Numbered from the stretch's first letter, positions 7,555 to 15,109 are shown. The stretch is 24,679 nucleotides of DNA from JAWWPY01 sp036394075 (GCA_036394075.1 DASWFT010000134.1:1-24679); one strand, 5' to 3'. Made by a program: numbers and translations. The notes: generated by a model from the letters alone, not told the origin.

Positions 7555-8709
7555 TCAGCCGGCCCTCGCCAGCGCGGCGCCGATGCGGCGCAACTGGGCC
7601 GTCGCCCCGCCGAGCGCGAACTCGTGGTGCTTGGCCGCGACGAAGTAGCGGTGCAGCGGATAGCTCGTGTCGATGCCCACTCCGCCGTGCACGTGCACCG
7701 CGGTGTGCGCGATCCGGTGGCCTGCGTCGGCGGCCCAGAACTTGGCCGTGGCGACTGCGGTGTCACACGGCAGGCCGGCTGACAGCCGCCAGGCGGCTTG
7801 CCACATCGTGAGCCGGACCGCCTCGACGTCGATGTAGGCGTCGGCCAGGCGCTGTGCCACCGCCTGGAAGCTGCCGATCGGCCGGCCGAACTGCACCCGG
7901 CTCTGCGCGTACTCCGAGGTCAGCTCCAGCGCCCGCTCGACGACCCCGAGTTGCAGCGCGCACAGCCCGACGGTGCCGCGTGACATCAGCCAGTCCGTGA
8001 TCTCCGCTCCCGCTTCGGGGCTGCCGAGCACCCGGTCATCGGGCAGCGCGACGCCGGCCAGCACGAGCCGCGCCGCGCAATCGCCGTCGGTGATCTCCTG
8101 CCGCTGCACCGTGACGCCGTCATCGGTCGGCGCGACCAGGAACACGGTGACTCCCTGCGGCGTCGCGGCCGGCACCAGCATCAGGCCGGCCCGTGGCGCG
8201 GCGAGCACCGCGGTCTTCACGCCGGACAGCAGCCAGCCCTCACCCCCCGCCCACCTCCCCGTCCCTCTCCATTCCCCCTTCATGCGCTCGGCACTGGCCG
8301 CCGGGGCACGGGGGTCGTCGCCATCCTCCTCGGACAGGGCGGCGGTCAGGATGAGCTCGCCGCGCCCGGCGGGCCCGGCCCATCGGTGCTGCTGCTCCGG
8401 GGTGCCGAACTGGGCCAGCGCGCCGGCGCCGAGCACGATCGAGGCGAGGTAGGGCGCCGGGGCCACCGTGCGCCCGATTTCGGCCAGGACTGCACACTGC
8501 TCAAGCAGGCCGAGCCCCGCTCCGCCCAGCGACTCGGGCAGCGCGGCGGCGAGGATTCCGGCACTGGCCAGGTCGGCCCACAGCGCGGGATCGAACCGGT
8601 CGCCGGCCGCCTCGACCTCGCGCAGCCGCTCTGGCGTGACCCGCTGCGTGAGGATGCGCCGGCTGAGGGCCGAGAGTTCCTGCTGGGCTTCGTTAGGTAG
8701 GAAATCCAT
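7555..8709 (-). CDS. fadE27: FadE27-like acyl-CoA dehydrogenase subunit (ChsE5 type)
   Basis: A 384-residue acyl-CoA dehydrogenase. It opens MDFLPNEAQQELSALS and contains LREVEAAGDRFDPALW, ILAAALPESLGGAGLG, the helical-domain segment QLGVVERALELTSEYAQSRVQFGRPIGSFQAVAQRLADAYID, and the FAD-site end HTAVHVHGGVGIDTSYPLHRYF. This matches the FadE27/ChsE5 type, the partner that pairs with FadE26/ChsE4 in an alpha2-beta2 enzyme dehydrogenating the sterol side-chain CoA ester. I see no obvious helix-G catalytic Glu here, as expected of the non-catalytic partner, but this was not aligned. It follows the FadE26-like gene by 16 bp on the same strand. An unusual Gly/Trp/Arg-rich insert starting MKGEWRGTGRWAGGEG lies just before the strand WLLSGVK. 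Confidence 0.85.
   Translation of the reverse strand: MDFLPNEAQQELSALSRRILTQRVTPERLREVEAAGDRFDPALWADLASAGILAAALPESLGGAGLGLLEQCAVLAEIGRTVAPAPYLASIVLGAGALAQFGTPEQQHRWAGPAGRGELILTAALSEEDGDDPRAPAASAERMKGEWRGTGRWAGGEGWLLSGVKTAVLAAPRAGLMLVPAATPQGVTVFLVAPTDDGVTVQRQEITDGDCAARLVLAGVALPDDRVLGSPEAGAEITDWLMSRGTVGLCALQLGVVERALELTSEYAQSRVQFGRPIGSFQAVAQRLADAYIDVEAVRLTMWQAAWRLSAGLPCDTAVATAKFWAADAGHRIAHTAVHVHGGVGIDTSYPLHRYFVAAKHHEFALGGATAQLRRIGAALARAG
8238..8283 (-). repeat. G-rich in-frame insert in the FadE27-like gene
   Basis: The coding strand is nearly all G and A, starting ATGAAGGGGGAATGG and followed by several more G-runs of three to six. It encodes about 15 residues that the family lacks. A related string beginning GTGAAGGGGGATGGGG occurs in the neighbouring FadE26-like gene (9455-9487) in the same frame and at the matching place in the fold. 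The G-run pattern could form a quadruplex; that is inference. Confidence 0.6.
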
Positions 8710-8725
8710 GGCTTTTCTCCGGTGG

Positions 8726-9928
8726 TCAGCGGCGGGCGGCCGGGAGCCCGAGGCCGGCCGCGGCGATGATGTCGCGCTGTACCTCGTTGGTGCCGCCGCC
8801 GAAGGTCAGGATCAGGGCAGAGCGGTGCATCCGCTCGATCCGGCCCGCCAGGACGGCGCCGGCGGATCCCTCGCGGACGCAGGCGCTCGCGCCGAGGACC
8901 TCCATCAGCAGCCGGTACGCCTCGGTGGCGAACTCGGTGCCGAAGACCTTGGTCGTGGACGCCGCCGCAGGGCCCAGTCCCTGGCCGGCCTGCGCCGCGA
9001 TCCGCCAGTTGACCAGCTTGAGGAACTCGGCTTTGGCATGCACCCGGGCCAGGTTCAGCTGGACCCATTCCTGGTCGATGACCCGCTGCCCGGAGGCCAG
9101 CTTGGTGGCGCGGGCCCAGTCACACACTTCTTTCCATGCCAAACGTATCGGAGCCGCTGATGTCAGAGCCACCCGCTCGTGGTTGAGCTGGTTGGTGATC
9201 AGCGACCAGCCCTGGTTCTCTGCGCCGACCAGGGCGGAAGCGGGCACGCGCACATCCGAGTAGTAGGTGGCGCTGGTGCTGGTGCCCGCGACGGTGTGTA
9301 CCGGGGTCCAGGAGAAGCCGGGTGCGCCGGTCGGCACGATGAGGATGGACAGGCCCTTGTGCCGGGGCGCCTCGGGGTCGGTCCGGCAGGCCAGCCACAC
9401 GTAGTCGGCGTAGGCGATCAGGCTGGTCCACAGCTTCTGGCCGTTGATGACGTAGCCGTCCCCACCCTCCTCCCCATCCCCCTTCACTCGGACGGCGCGG
9501 GTGCGCAGCGCGGCGAGATCGGTGCCCGCCTCAGGCTCGGAGTAGCCGATGGAGAAGTGGATCTCGCCGGCGGCTATCCGCGGCAGGTAGCGCGCCTTCT
9601 GCTCTGCGGTGCCGTACCGCATGATCGTCGGGCCAACGGTGTTGATGGTCAGGAAGGGCACCGGCACCCGGGCGATCGCCGCCTCGTCAGTGAAGATGAG
9701 CTGGTCGAGCATGGATCCGTCACGCCCGCCGTATTCCGCGGGCCAGCTGAGGGCCAGCCAGCCGTCGCGGCCGAGCTGCCGGACGACCTGGCGGTAGGCC
9801 TCCCCGTTCCCGTAGTCGCCATCGGCCGTGGCCAGCGACTCGCGGACCTCCGGGGTCATCAGCCCGGCGAAGTACGCGCGCAACTGCTGGCGGAGCCGGT
9901 CCTGTTCGGGCGTGTAGGTCAGGTGCAT
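8726..9928 (-). CDS. fadE26: FadE26-like acyl-CoA dehydrogenase, catalytic subunit (ChsE4 type)
   Basis: A 400-residue acyl-CoA dehydrogenase. The start MHLTYTPEQDRLRQQLRAYFAGLMTPE, the substrate-domain block GRDGWLALSWPAEYGG, FSIGYSEPEAGTDLAALRT, NGQKLWTSLIAYADYVWLA and TNQLNHERVAL, and the end ILTFGGGTNEVQRDIIAAAGLGLP all follow mycobacterial FadE26. Glu251 in NHERVA sits where the catalytic base of FadE26/ChsE4 lies. It should form a heterotetramer with the FadE27-like protein and introduce the first double bond in each sterol side-chain beta-oxidation round. The ATG at 9928 has GGGAG 10 bp upstream. The frame stays open far upstream, but that part is antisense to the thiolase gene. An insert VKGDGEEGGDG before YVINGQK is extra relative to FadE26. 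Transcription starts from the KstR-type divergent promoter. Confidence 0.88.
   Translation of the reverse strand: MHLTYTPEQDRLRQQLRAYFAGLMTPEVRESLATADGDYGNGEAYRQVVRQLGRDGWLALSWPAEYGGRDGSMLDQLIFTDEAAIARVPVPFLTINTVGPTIMRYGTAEQKARYLPRIAAGEIHFSIGYSEPEAGTDLAALRTRAVRVKGDGEEGGDGYVINGQKLWTSLIAYADYVWLACRTDPEAPRHKGLSILIVPTGAPGFSWTPVHTVAGTSTSATYYSDVRVPASALVGAENQGWSLITNQLNHERVALTSAAPIRLAWKEVCDWARATKLASGQRVIDQEWVQLNLARVHAKAEFLKLVNWRIAAQAGQGLGPAAASTTKVFGTEFATEAYRLLMEVLGASACVREGSAGAVLAGRIERMHRSALILTFGGGTNEVQRDIIAAAGLGLPAARR
9455..9487 (-). repeat. G-rich in-frame insert in the FadE26-like gene
   Basis: The coding strand starts GTGAAGGGGGATGGGG and continues with G-runs. It gives the residues VKGDGEEGGDG, where the family has only two or three residues. 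It shares an unbroken TGAAGGGGGA with the insert at 8238-8283, which is read in the same frame. Confidence 0.6.
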
Positions 9929-9970
9929 CCTCGCTGCGCTCCCAGGTGGAGATAGGCTCACCAGTATAAA

Positions 9971-9984
9971 TAGAACGTGTTCTA
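9971..9984. promoter_or_regulatory. KstR-type operator with two perfect arms
   Basis: TAGAACGTGTTCTA fits the KstR pattern TnnAACnnGTTnnA at every fixed base, with 6-bp arms TAGAAC and GTTCTA fully palindromic. It sits in the 81-bp divergent gap, 25 bp before the thiolase GTG and 42 bp before the FadE26-like ATG. Repression by KstR and release by a steroid-CoA ligand is the known mode for this motif in mycobacteria. Confidence 0.88.
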
Positions 9985-10009
9985 GGAAGTCTAGCCGAGG
10001 GGAGTCACG

Positions 10010-11161
10010 GTGGCCGAGGCGTTCCTGGTCGATGCCGTCCGGACCCCCGTCGGCCGCCGCGGCGGCGGCCTGGCCGACGCGCATCCCGCCGATCTCGGCG
10101 CCCACGTCATCGGGGCCCTGCTGGCCCGGGCCGACCTGGATCCGCTGACCGTCGATGACGTCGTTTTCGGCTGCGTGGACACCATCGGCCCGCAGGCGGG
10201 CGACATCGCCCGCACAGCGTGGCTCGCGGCCGGCCTGCCCGAGGCGGTTCCCGGCGTCACCGTGGACCGGCAGTGCGGCTCGTCCCAGCAGGCCGTGCAC
10301 TTCGCGGCCCAGGCGGTGCTCAGCGGGACCGCCGACCTCGTGGTGGCCGGCGGGGTGCAGAACATGAGCCAGATCCCGATCGCGGCGGCGATGCTCGCCG
10401 GGCAGGCGTTCGGCTTCGACGACCCGTTCAGCGGGTCGGCCGGCTGGCGCGCCAGGTACGGCACCGAGGAAATCTCCCAGTTCCGCTCCGCGGACATGAT
10501 CGCCGCCAAGTGGGGGATCGGCCGCGGCGAGATGGAGGACTACGCGCTGGCCAGCCACCAGCGGGCGGTCGGCGCCATCGGCGCGGGGGCGTTCGACGCG
10601 GAGATCGTGCCGTACGGGGAGATTTGGACCGACGAGTGCCCGCGCAGCGACACCTCGGCGGCGAAAATGGCCGCGTTGGCGCCGCTGCGCGAAGGCGGCC
10701 TGATCACTGCCGCACTGTCTAGCCAGATCGCGGATGCCGCGGCCGCGGTGCTGGTCGCCTCGGACCAGGCGGTCCGGGCGCACGGGCTGCGCCCACGGGC
10801 GCGGATCCGCCACCTCAGCGCCCGCGGCGACGACCCGGTCATGATGCTCACCGCGCCGATCGCGGCGACCGCGCACGCGCTGCGGCGGGCGGGGATGACC
10901 CTGGACCAGATCGACCTGGTCGAGATCAACGAGGCGTTCGCCTCGGTGGTGCTGGCCTGGCAGCGGGCGACGGGGGCGGACCTGGCCAAGGTGAACGTCA
11001 GCGGCGGGGCGATCGCACTGGGCCATCCGCTCGGCGCGACCGGCGCCCGGCTGCTGACCACGCTGCTCTACTCGCTGGAGCGCACCGGCGGCCGGAATGG
11101 GCTCGTGACCATGTGCGAGGGCGGCGGCCAGGCGAACGTGACCATCATCGAACGCCTGTGA
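10010..11161 (+). CDS. fadA6: FadA6-like thiolase (acetyl-CoA acetyltransferase)
   Basis: A 383-residue thiolase. Nucleophile Cys89 lies in VDRQCGSSQQ, His339 in GGAIALGHPLGATG and the second Cys369 in TMCEGGG, so the active site is complete. The start AEAFLVDAVRTPVGRRGG, the block AGGVQNMSQIPIAAAM and the end EGGGQANVTIIERL resemble FadA6 (Rv3556c), used late in steroid ring degradation, more than FadA5, the side-chain thiolase. Both are recalled from memory. About five residues near 200-210 are missing compared with FadA6. The GTG at 10010 has GAGGGGAG (9997-10004) upstream. The KstR-type operator is 25 bp before the start, so it is probably induced with the divergent dehydrogenase pair and may act on their products. 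Confidence 0.85.
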   Translation: MAEAFLVDAVRTPVGRRGGGLADAHPADLGAHVIGALLARADLDPLTVDDVVFGCVDTIGPQAGDIARTAWLAAGLPEAVPGVTVDRQCGSSQQAVHFAAQAVLSGTADLVVAGGVQNMSQIPIAAAMLAGQAFGFDDPFSGSAGWRARYGTEEISQFRSADMIAAKWGIGRGEMEDYALASHQRAVGAIGAGAFDAEIVPYGEIWTDECPRSDTSAAKMAALAPLREGGLITAALSSQIADAAAAVLVASDQAVRAHGLRPRARIRHLSARGDDPVMMLTAPIAATAHALRRAGMTLDQIDLVEINEAFASVVLAWQRATGADLAKVNVSGGAIALGHPLGATGARLLTTLLYSLERTGGRNGLVTMCEGGGQANVTIIERL

Positions 11162-11197
11162 CGCCGTCGGGGCGGCACGCCGCGCCGCTACATCCGG

Positions 11198-14100
11198 TCA
11201 CGCCTGTCCGTGAAGCGCCGGGGCGTACGCGGGAGATGGCACATCGGTGACCGGGACGCCTCCGCGTACGTTTCCCTTCGCTACCAGGCTCACCGGGCCG
11301 AGCGTCACGTTGCCGTCCTGGGCGATGACGGCCAGGGCCAGGGTGTTGCGCCCGTGCTCATGCAGCAGGCCGGCCGGGAGCACGAAGTCGTGCTGCGGAC
11401 CCAGGTCGTTGATGTACTGGCCCAGGTTCCAGCCGTTGAGGAACAAGATCACCCGGTAGCGCCCGGTCGACCCGCCGAACCGGAGGTCCACGGGGACATC
11501 CTGGCCTTCGGGCAGGTCGAGCCGGAACGTGGTGCGGTACCAGGTCACCCCGCTGGACACGGTCGCCTGCGCGATCGAAGGGACCGCTGACCAGGAGGAG
11601 TCAGGGTAGCCGGGCAGATTCCAGCCTGACCGCTCGCCGTACAGGCCGCCCGTGTTCAGCGGGCCGCGCACCGGGTCGGTCAGGTTCTGCCCGCCACGGG
11701 CGCCCTGGATCTTCCAGGTGATCGTCCCGCTTGACCCGGCGATCGACGCGGCGTAGAGCCCGCGCGGCTGCTTGAACCGGTTGTCGTCGGCGATCCAGTC
11801 GTCGTTGTTGCTCATGTTCCCGACGAGGACCGAGAGAACGGAGTTCTCGCCCGGCTTGAGCAGGCCCACCGGGATCGTGAAGTTCCCTGGTCCCGGGTTG
11901 GGGTTGTGGACGTCGCTGTCCGCCTGGGTGCCGCCATTGGCCGAACCCAGGTAGTGCCCGTTGAGCCAGACCTCGTAGATCCCGCCGCCGCCAGTGATCG
12001 CGTTGAGGTTCACCGCGGTCTCCGACCCGGTGGCGGTGAAGTGGCCGCGGTACCACACGTTGCCGTAGTTGAAGCCATAGTCATCGGCGTACAGGACCGG
12101 CAGCGTCTTCGGCGGGTACGGAAGCGCGGTGGTGGTGTGGTCGGCTGAGATCCAGGCGGAGTCGTTGAAGCCGGGCAGCGCCTCGGGTGCCTCAGCGTGG
12201 GTACGCCAGTTCGTCAGCGTGGGCAGGTGCACCGGCCCGGAACCCCCGACCTGGCCGAGCAACGATCCACTGGCGGTCGGCTCGGTGTCCACCTGCTGAC
12301 CGTCGATGACGAGCCGCCGCAGCGACGCCGGGCCGAACACCTCGACGTCCCCGGCGCTCGCCCGGTCGGCGCGCAGGACCGCGGTGCCGCCGTCCAGCCG
12401 CGCTGAGCGCACCAGCGACGTGCCGCGGACCAGGACCGGCCCGGCGGCGGTGTCCGCCTGCCAGAACGTCGCCGCGGTCGCGTCGGTACCGAGCAGCAAC
12501 AGCAGCGGGCGGCGCCCGCCACCGGTGATCAGCACCCGGGCGAGCCCGCTGTGGGTGTAGTCCAGCTTCAGATCGCCAGAAGACGGGTCGTAGGAGGACG
12601 TGACCGTGCCGTCGAGCACATGAATCGTGGGCTGGCTGGAGTACCGCAGCACCGTCTCGCCTCCAGCGCCATCCGTCCCGTACAGCAGCGCCACGTCGCG
12701 GCCGCCGATGAAGGCGTTCGCCATGATCTCCGAAGTGGAGTAGACCAGCCGCTGTCCGCCGAGGTCATAGCCGGCCACGAGCACCTTGGCGTCATGACCG
12801 CTGATCTGCACCGGTACCGAGTAGTGGCCGTCAGGCGTCATCCAGTCGAGCGTGCCGGACTCGGTGGTGGTCGAGGCCGAGGTTGCGTGCCGAATCAGGA
12901 CAAACTGCGTGCCCGTGTCCGGGTTGGCCCGCGCCACCGTCTGGAGAGCGCTGTTGCTTGAGACCGGGGCCGCCGCCGGGTCGATTTTCGCCAGTACCGG
13001 CGTCATCGCCTGCACGAAGTAGCCCTGCCGCTTGAACTCGTCGTACTTGGAGGTCAGCTGGCGGTCCTCGGTGATCGCCGCGCCATAGTCATAGGAGGTG
13101 TAGTTCCACGGCCCGGGCAGCCACCCCCAGCTCGTGCCGCCGTAAGCCATGTAATAGCTGAAGGAGGTCACGCCGCCCAGTATCAGATTCGACTTGTAGA
13201 AGACCTTCATGTAGCCGGGTCCGGTGAGCTCGCGGCACCCCTGGCTGCCGGCGCCGCCCCACGAGGTGACCGCCCCCGCCTGGTATTCGGGCGTGATGAC
13301 CGGCGTGTCGGGGCGCAGCCGTTCGGTGATGCCCGCCCCCCACGGCCCCCACGTGGTGGTGGGGTTGGCGCAGTCGAAGGACTGCGGGTACGTGTCCACG
13401 CCGGGGAGCGGGACCGCCCCGGGCCCGGATGCCCAGGAGGAAGTCCAGCTGGCCGCGTCGCAGCAGTCGTTGGAGATGATCGGCACGTCGATGCCGTCGG
13501 CGTGGGCCTTGGCCTGGAGGTCGGTCATGTACTGCGCGTCGGTGTTGACGGCGTACTCGTTCTCGGCCTGGTACAGGATCACCGAGCCGCCATGAGTGAG
13601 CTGGTGCCGCGCGATGATCTTGTCAATGTGCCCGAGCCAGTCCGTATAGGCCTGGGTGTATCCGGGCGCACTGGAGCGGGCCCGCCCCGGGACCTCCTTC
13701 AACCAGCCGGGGAAGCCGCCGCCGGTCGTCTCGGCGTTGATGTAGGGACCCGGCCGGGCGATGACATACAGGCCGGCCTGCTGTGCCATGCTCATGAACT
13801 GGTCGACGTTCCGCACGCCGGTGAAGTCGTACACGCCAGGCTTGGGCGAGTGGTAAGCCCAGTTGAAGTAGACCGAGACGGCGTTGAACCCGCCGGCCTT
13901 CATTTTCTCCATGACGTCGAGCCACAGGCTGGGACTGGGCAGCCGCCAGTACTCGAACTCCCCGGCCTGCAGGATCACGCGGCGGCCGTCGACCATCAGC
14001 GAATAGTGGTCGTAGCTGATCGTGTGGTGGACCGCGGCGGCGCCGGATGTGGTCCCGGCCGCCGCGGCCGCGGGAGATGTGGCGATGGAACGCTGGGTTA

Positions 14101-14257
14101 CCAGGGCCGTAGCGGCGACGACGAGAATGATCAGGAGCGTCCGCGGGTGCTTTATGGCGGTGGCGGGCACCCATCCGTGGACGCGGCGGCGTAGTGCGCC
14201 GGGCTTGGTCCCGCCTGGGATCTGGGGCGAGATCAGGTGCCTGGTGATGCGGGCCAT
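11198..14257 (-). CDS. Secreted or anchored GH35 beta-galactosidase
   Basis: A 1019-residue glycoside hydrolase. Residues 37-54 (PRTLLIILVVAATALVT) form a hydrophobic signal or anchor followed by an Ala-rich stretch. The (beta/alpha)8 catalytic domain starts near 78 (ISYDHYSLMVDGRRVILQAG). It has the GH35 signatures WAYHSPKPGVYDF and RPGPYINAE, the acid/base Glu234 in YQAENEY and the nucleophile Glu324 in ITPEYQAG. The second half holds beta-sandwich domains, including two galactose-binding-like jelly rolls (around NVWYRGHF and VTWYRTTF). It should remove terminal beta-galactose outside the membrane; next to an alpha-xylosidase this suits xyloglucan side chains. GGAGG (14264-14268) is 6 bp before the ATG. 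Two LacI-type operators lie 140-190 bp upstream. It is convergent with the thiolase gene (36-bp gap) and divergent from the transporter genes. Confidence 0.88.
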   Translation of the reverse strand: MARITRHLISPQIPGGTKPGALRRRVHGWVPATAIKHPRTLLIILVVAATALVTQRSIATSPAAAAAGTTSGAAAVHHTISYDHYSLMVDGRRVILQAGEFEYWRLPSPSLWLDVMEKMKAGGFNAVSVYFNWAYHSPKPGVYDFTGVRNVDQFMSMAQQAGLYVIARPGPYINAETTGGGFPGWLKEVPGRARSSAPGYTQAYTDWLGHIDKIIARHQLTHGGSVILYQAENEYAVNTDAQYMTDLQAKAHADGIDVPIISNDCCDAASWTSSWASGPGAVPLPGVDTYPQSFDCANPTTTWGPWGAGITERLRPDTPVITPEYQAGAVTSWGGAGSQGCRELTGPGYMKVFYKSNLILGGVTSFSYYMAYGGTSWGWLPGPWNYTSYDYGAAITEDRQLTSKYDEFKRQGYFVQAMTPVLAKIDPAAAPVSSNSALQTVARANPDTGTQFVLIRHATSASTTTESGTLDWMTPDGHYSVPVQISGHDAKVLVAGYDLGGQRLVYSTSEIMANAFIGGRDVALLYGTDGAGGETVLRYSSQPTIHVLDGTVTSSYDPSSGDLKLDYTHSGLARVLITGGGRRPLLLLLGTDATAATFWQADTAAGPVLVRGTSLVRSARLDGGTAVLRADRASAGDVEVFGPASLRRLVIDGQQVDTEPTASGSLLGQVGGSGPVHLPTLTNWRTHAEAPEALPGFNDSAWISADHTTTALPYPPKTLPVLYADDYGFNYGNVWYRGHFTATGSETAVNLNAITGGGGIYEVWLNGHYLGSANGGTQADSDVHNPNPGPGNFTIPVGLLKPGENSVLSVLVGNMSNNDDWIADDNRFKQPRGLYAASIAGSSGTITWKIQGARGGQNLTDPVRGPLNTGGLYGERSGWNLPGYPDSSWSAVPSIAQATVSSGVTWYRTTFRLDLPEGQDVPVDLRFGGSTGRYRVILFLNGWNLGQYINDLGPQHDFVLPAGLLHEHGRNTLALAVIAQDGNVTLGPVSLVAKGNVRGGVPVTDVPSPAYAPALHGQA

Positions 14258-14396
14258 GGGCTGCCTCCGGAGTTACCCCGCTCCAAGGGTGTCGGCTGTG
14301 CAGGGTGCCTGGGTGCTCGGATCACGTCCAGGCCGCCCACGGCCCCGGCCGGTTCGGTGCCCGGCACGCCCCGGGTCAGGGCGCCCATCCGGCGGG

Positions 14397-14410
14397 TCGA
14401 ATCGCTTCGA
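14397..14410. promoter_or_regulatory. LacI-type operator 1 (GH35 side)
   Basis: TCGAATCGCTTCGA differs from the palindrome TCGAAGCGCTTCGA at one base. It lies 140 bp upstream of the GH35 start. A central CG flanked by inverted half-sites is typical of LacI-family repressors. The next site begins exactly 35 bp further on. Confidence 0.75.
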
Positions 14411-14431
14411 CTGGCACCTCGTGAGTGACCA

Positions 14432-14445
14432 GCGAAGCGCTTCGA
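14432..14445. promoter_or_regulatory. LacI-type operator 2 (GH35 side)
   Basis: GCGAAGCGCTTCGA matches the consensus at 13 of 14 bases, with the inner 12 bp a perfect palindrome. With operator 1 it forms a pair spaced 35 bp centre to centre. Confidence 0.82.
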
Positions 14446-14668
14446 TTCATCCGTACCTTAGACCCGGGATGGGGGGCTGTCCAGAGCCGTAGCAGCCGCC
14501 GAACCTGGCCTTCCAGGCACTCGGCGGGCGGTCACCGTTGGCCGCTTCGACATGGTCACGGCCGAGAGACTCCGGCCCGGAACCCAGCCCGGCCAGGACG
14601 GCCGTTCCCGAAAAGATCGACACCATCCGTTGTGTCGGCCGCCAACCCGCGTCTAGCATCGTGTCGAA

Positions 14669-14682
14669 TCGAAGCGTTTCGA
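14669..14682. promoter_or_regulatory. LacI-type operator 3 (before the LacI stub)
   Basis: TCGAAGCGTTTCGA matches the consensus at 13 of 14 bases. It lies 16 bp before the first codon of the LacI remnant. This is where an autoregulated repressor gene would keep its own operator. It could also act on the transporter promoter. Confidence 0.75.
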
Positions 14683-14698
14683 TAGTTGAGGCAGGACC

Positions 14699-14775
14699 TT
14701 GGTTAGGATTTCGGACGTCGCTCGCCACGCCGTGGCTTCGCCGAGCACGGCTTCCCGCGCCCTCACCGGCGAGCG
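14699..14775 (+). pseudogene. LacI-family regulator stub (helix-turn-helix only)
   Basis: From a TTG at 14699 the frame reads VRISDVARHAVASPSTASRA then LTGE. This is the DNA-binding head of a LacI repressor (usual form VxIxDVARxAGVSxxTVSRAL), with GV changed to VA at the turn. After about 26 residues the homology stops at a 15-bp tandem repeat. No hinge helix or sugar-binding domain follows; the frame only runs on to 14944 with low-complexity sequence. I read it as the remains of the local regulator of this sugar locus, cut off by repeat growth or deletion. An operator lies 16 bp upstream, as for an autoregulated repressor. Whether the stub is still expressed is unknown. Confidence 0.7.
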
Positions 14776-14831
14776 GTCGATCCCCGGTCCGTCGATCCCC
14801 GGTCCGTCGATCCCCGACTGGTCGATCCCCC
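14776..14831. repeat. 15-bp tandem repeat after the LacI stub
   Basis: About 3.7 head-to-tail copies of GTCGATCCCCGGTCC. The first two copies are identical, the third ends in GACTG, and the last is partial. It begins exactly where LacI homology ends. Confidence 0.88.
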
Positions 14832-14989
14832 GGCAGTGGCCAGGCGGCGGTGTCGTTGCCCGCAACGAACATGTCATCGAGCCCACTTGGCACCCCGGCC
14901 CGCGCCGCAGTGCGCGCCCCGCGCGGACCATATATGCCCCGTAGACACGTGTATCTCGCATAGATCAGACATATCCATCGGAGGCCCCA

Positions 14990-15109
14990 ATGAAGAGGAC
15001 CCGCGTCGAAGCGCTTCGATGTCTCAGATTCCACGCCCCGAAGACGCCGCCAGCCAGGGCGACGCGGCCAAATCCATCTCCCGCTGGAGGAACACAATGT
15101 TCGGGCTAA
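14990..15109 (+). CDS. Possible 39-residue leader ORF overlapping the binding-protein start
   Basis: ATG at 14990 is preceded by CGGAGG with 5-6 bp spacing, a better ribosome site than many real genes here have. It reads MKRTRVEALRCLRFHAPKTP and on to TAA at 15107-15109, which is 13 bp past the ATG of the sugar-binding protein in another frame. LacI-type operator 4 lies inside it. The peptide is basic and matches nothing I know. It could be a translated leader that couples to the next gene, or chance. Coding evidence beyond the start site is weak. Confidence 0.3.
   Translation: MKRTRVEALRCLRFHAPKTPPARATRPNPSPAGGTQCSG
15006..15019. promoter_or_regulatory. LacI-type operator 4 (transporter operon)
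   Basis: A perfect TCGAAGCGCTTCGA palindrome, 77 bp before the ATG of the sugar-binding protein. It is the best-placed site to block transcription of the transporter operon. Confidence 0.85.

Larger units (their letters stand above)
14258..15096. other. Divergent control region between GH35 and the transporter genes
   Basis: This 839-bp gap has no intact gene. From left to right it holds the GH35 ribosome site, two LacI-type operators (14397-14410, 14432-14445), about 220 bp with nothing I recognise, a third operator (14669-14682), a LacI helix-turn-helix stub (14699-14775), a 15-bp tandem repeat (14776-14831), a short ORF with its own ribosome site (14990-15109), a fourth operator (15006-15019), and the ribosome site of the binding-protein gene. 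I could not pick promoter -10 and -35 boxes with confidence. Confidence 0.75.

Noticed and set aside
9929..11026. Very long upward extension of the FadE26-like frame (to 11026 on the minus strand)
   Set aside because: This part is antisense to the intact thiolase gene and reads as low-quality Arg/Gly/Asp-rich protein. The family start at 9928 has a plausible ribosome site.
14447..15097. Minus-strand frame containing FVAGNDTAA, which hints at a LacI sensor domain
   Set aside because: The match is short, on the opposite strand to the LacI head, and the surrounding residues show no periplasmic-binding-protein fold pattern.
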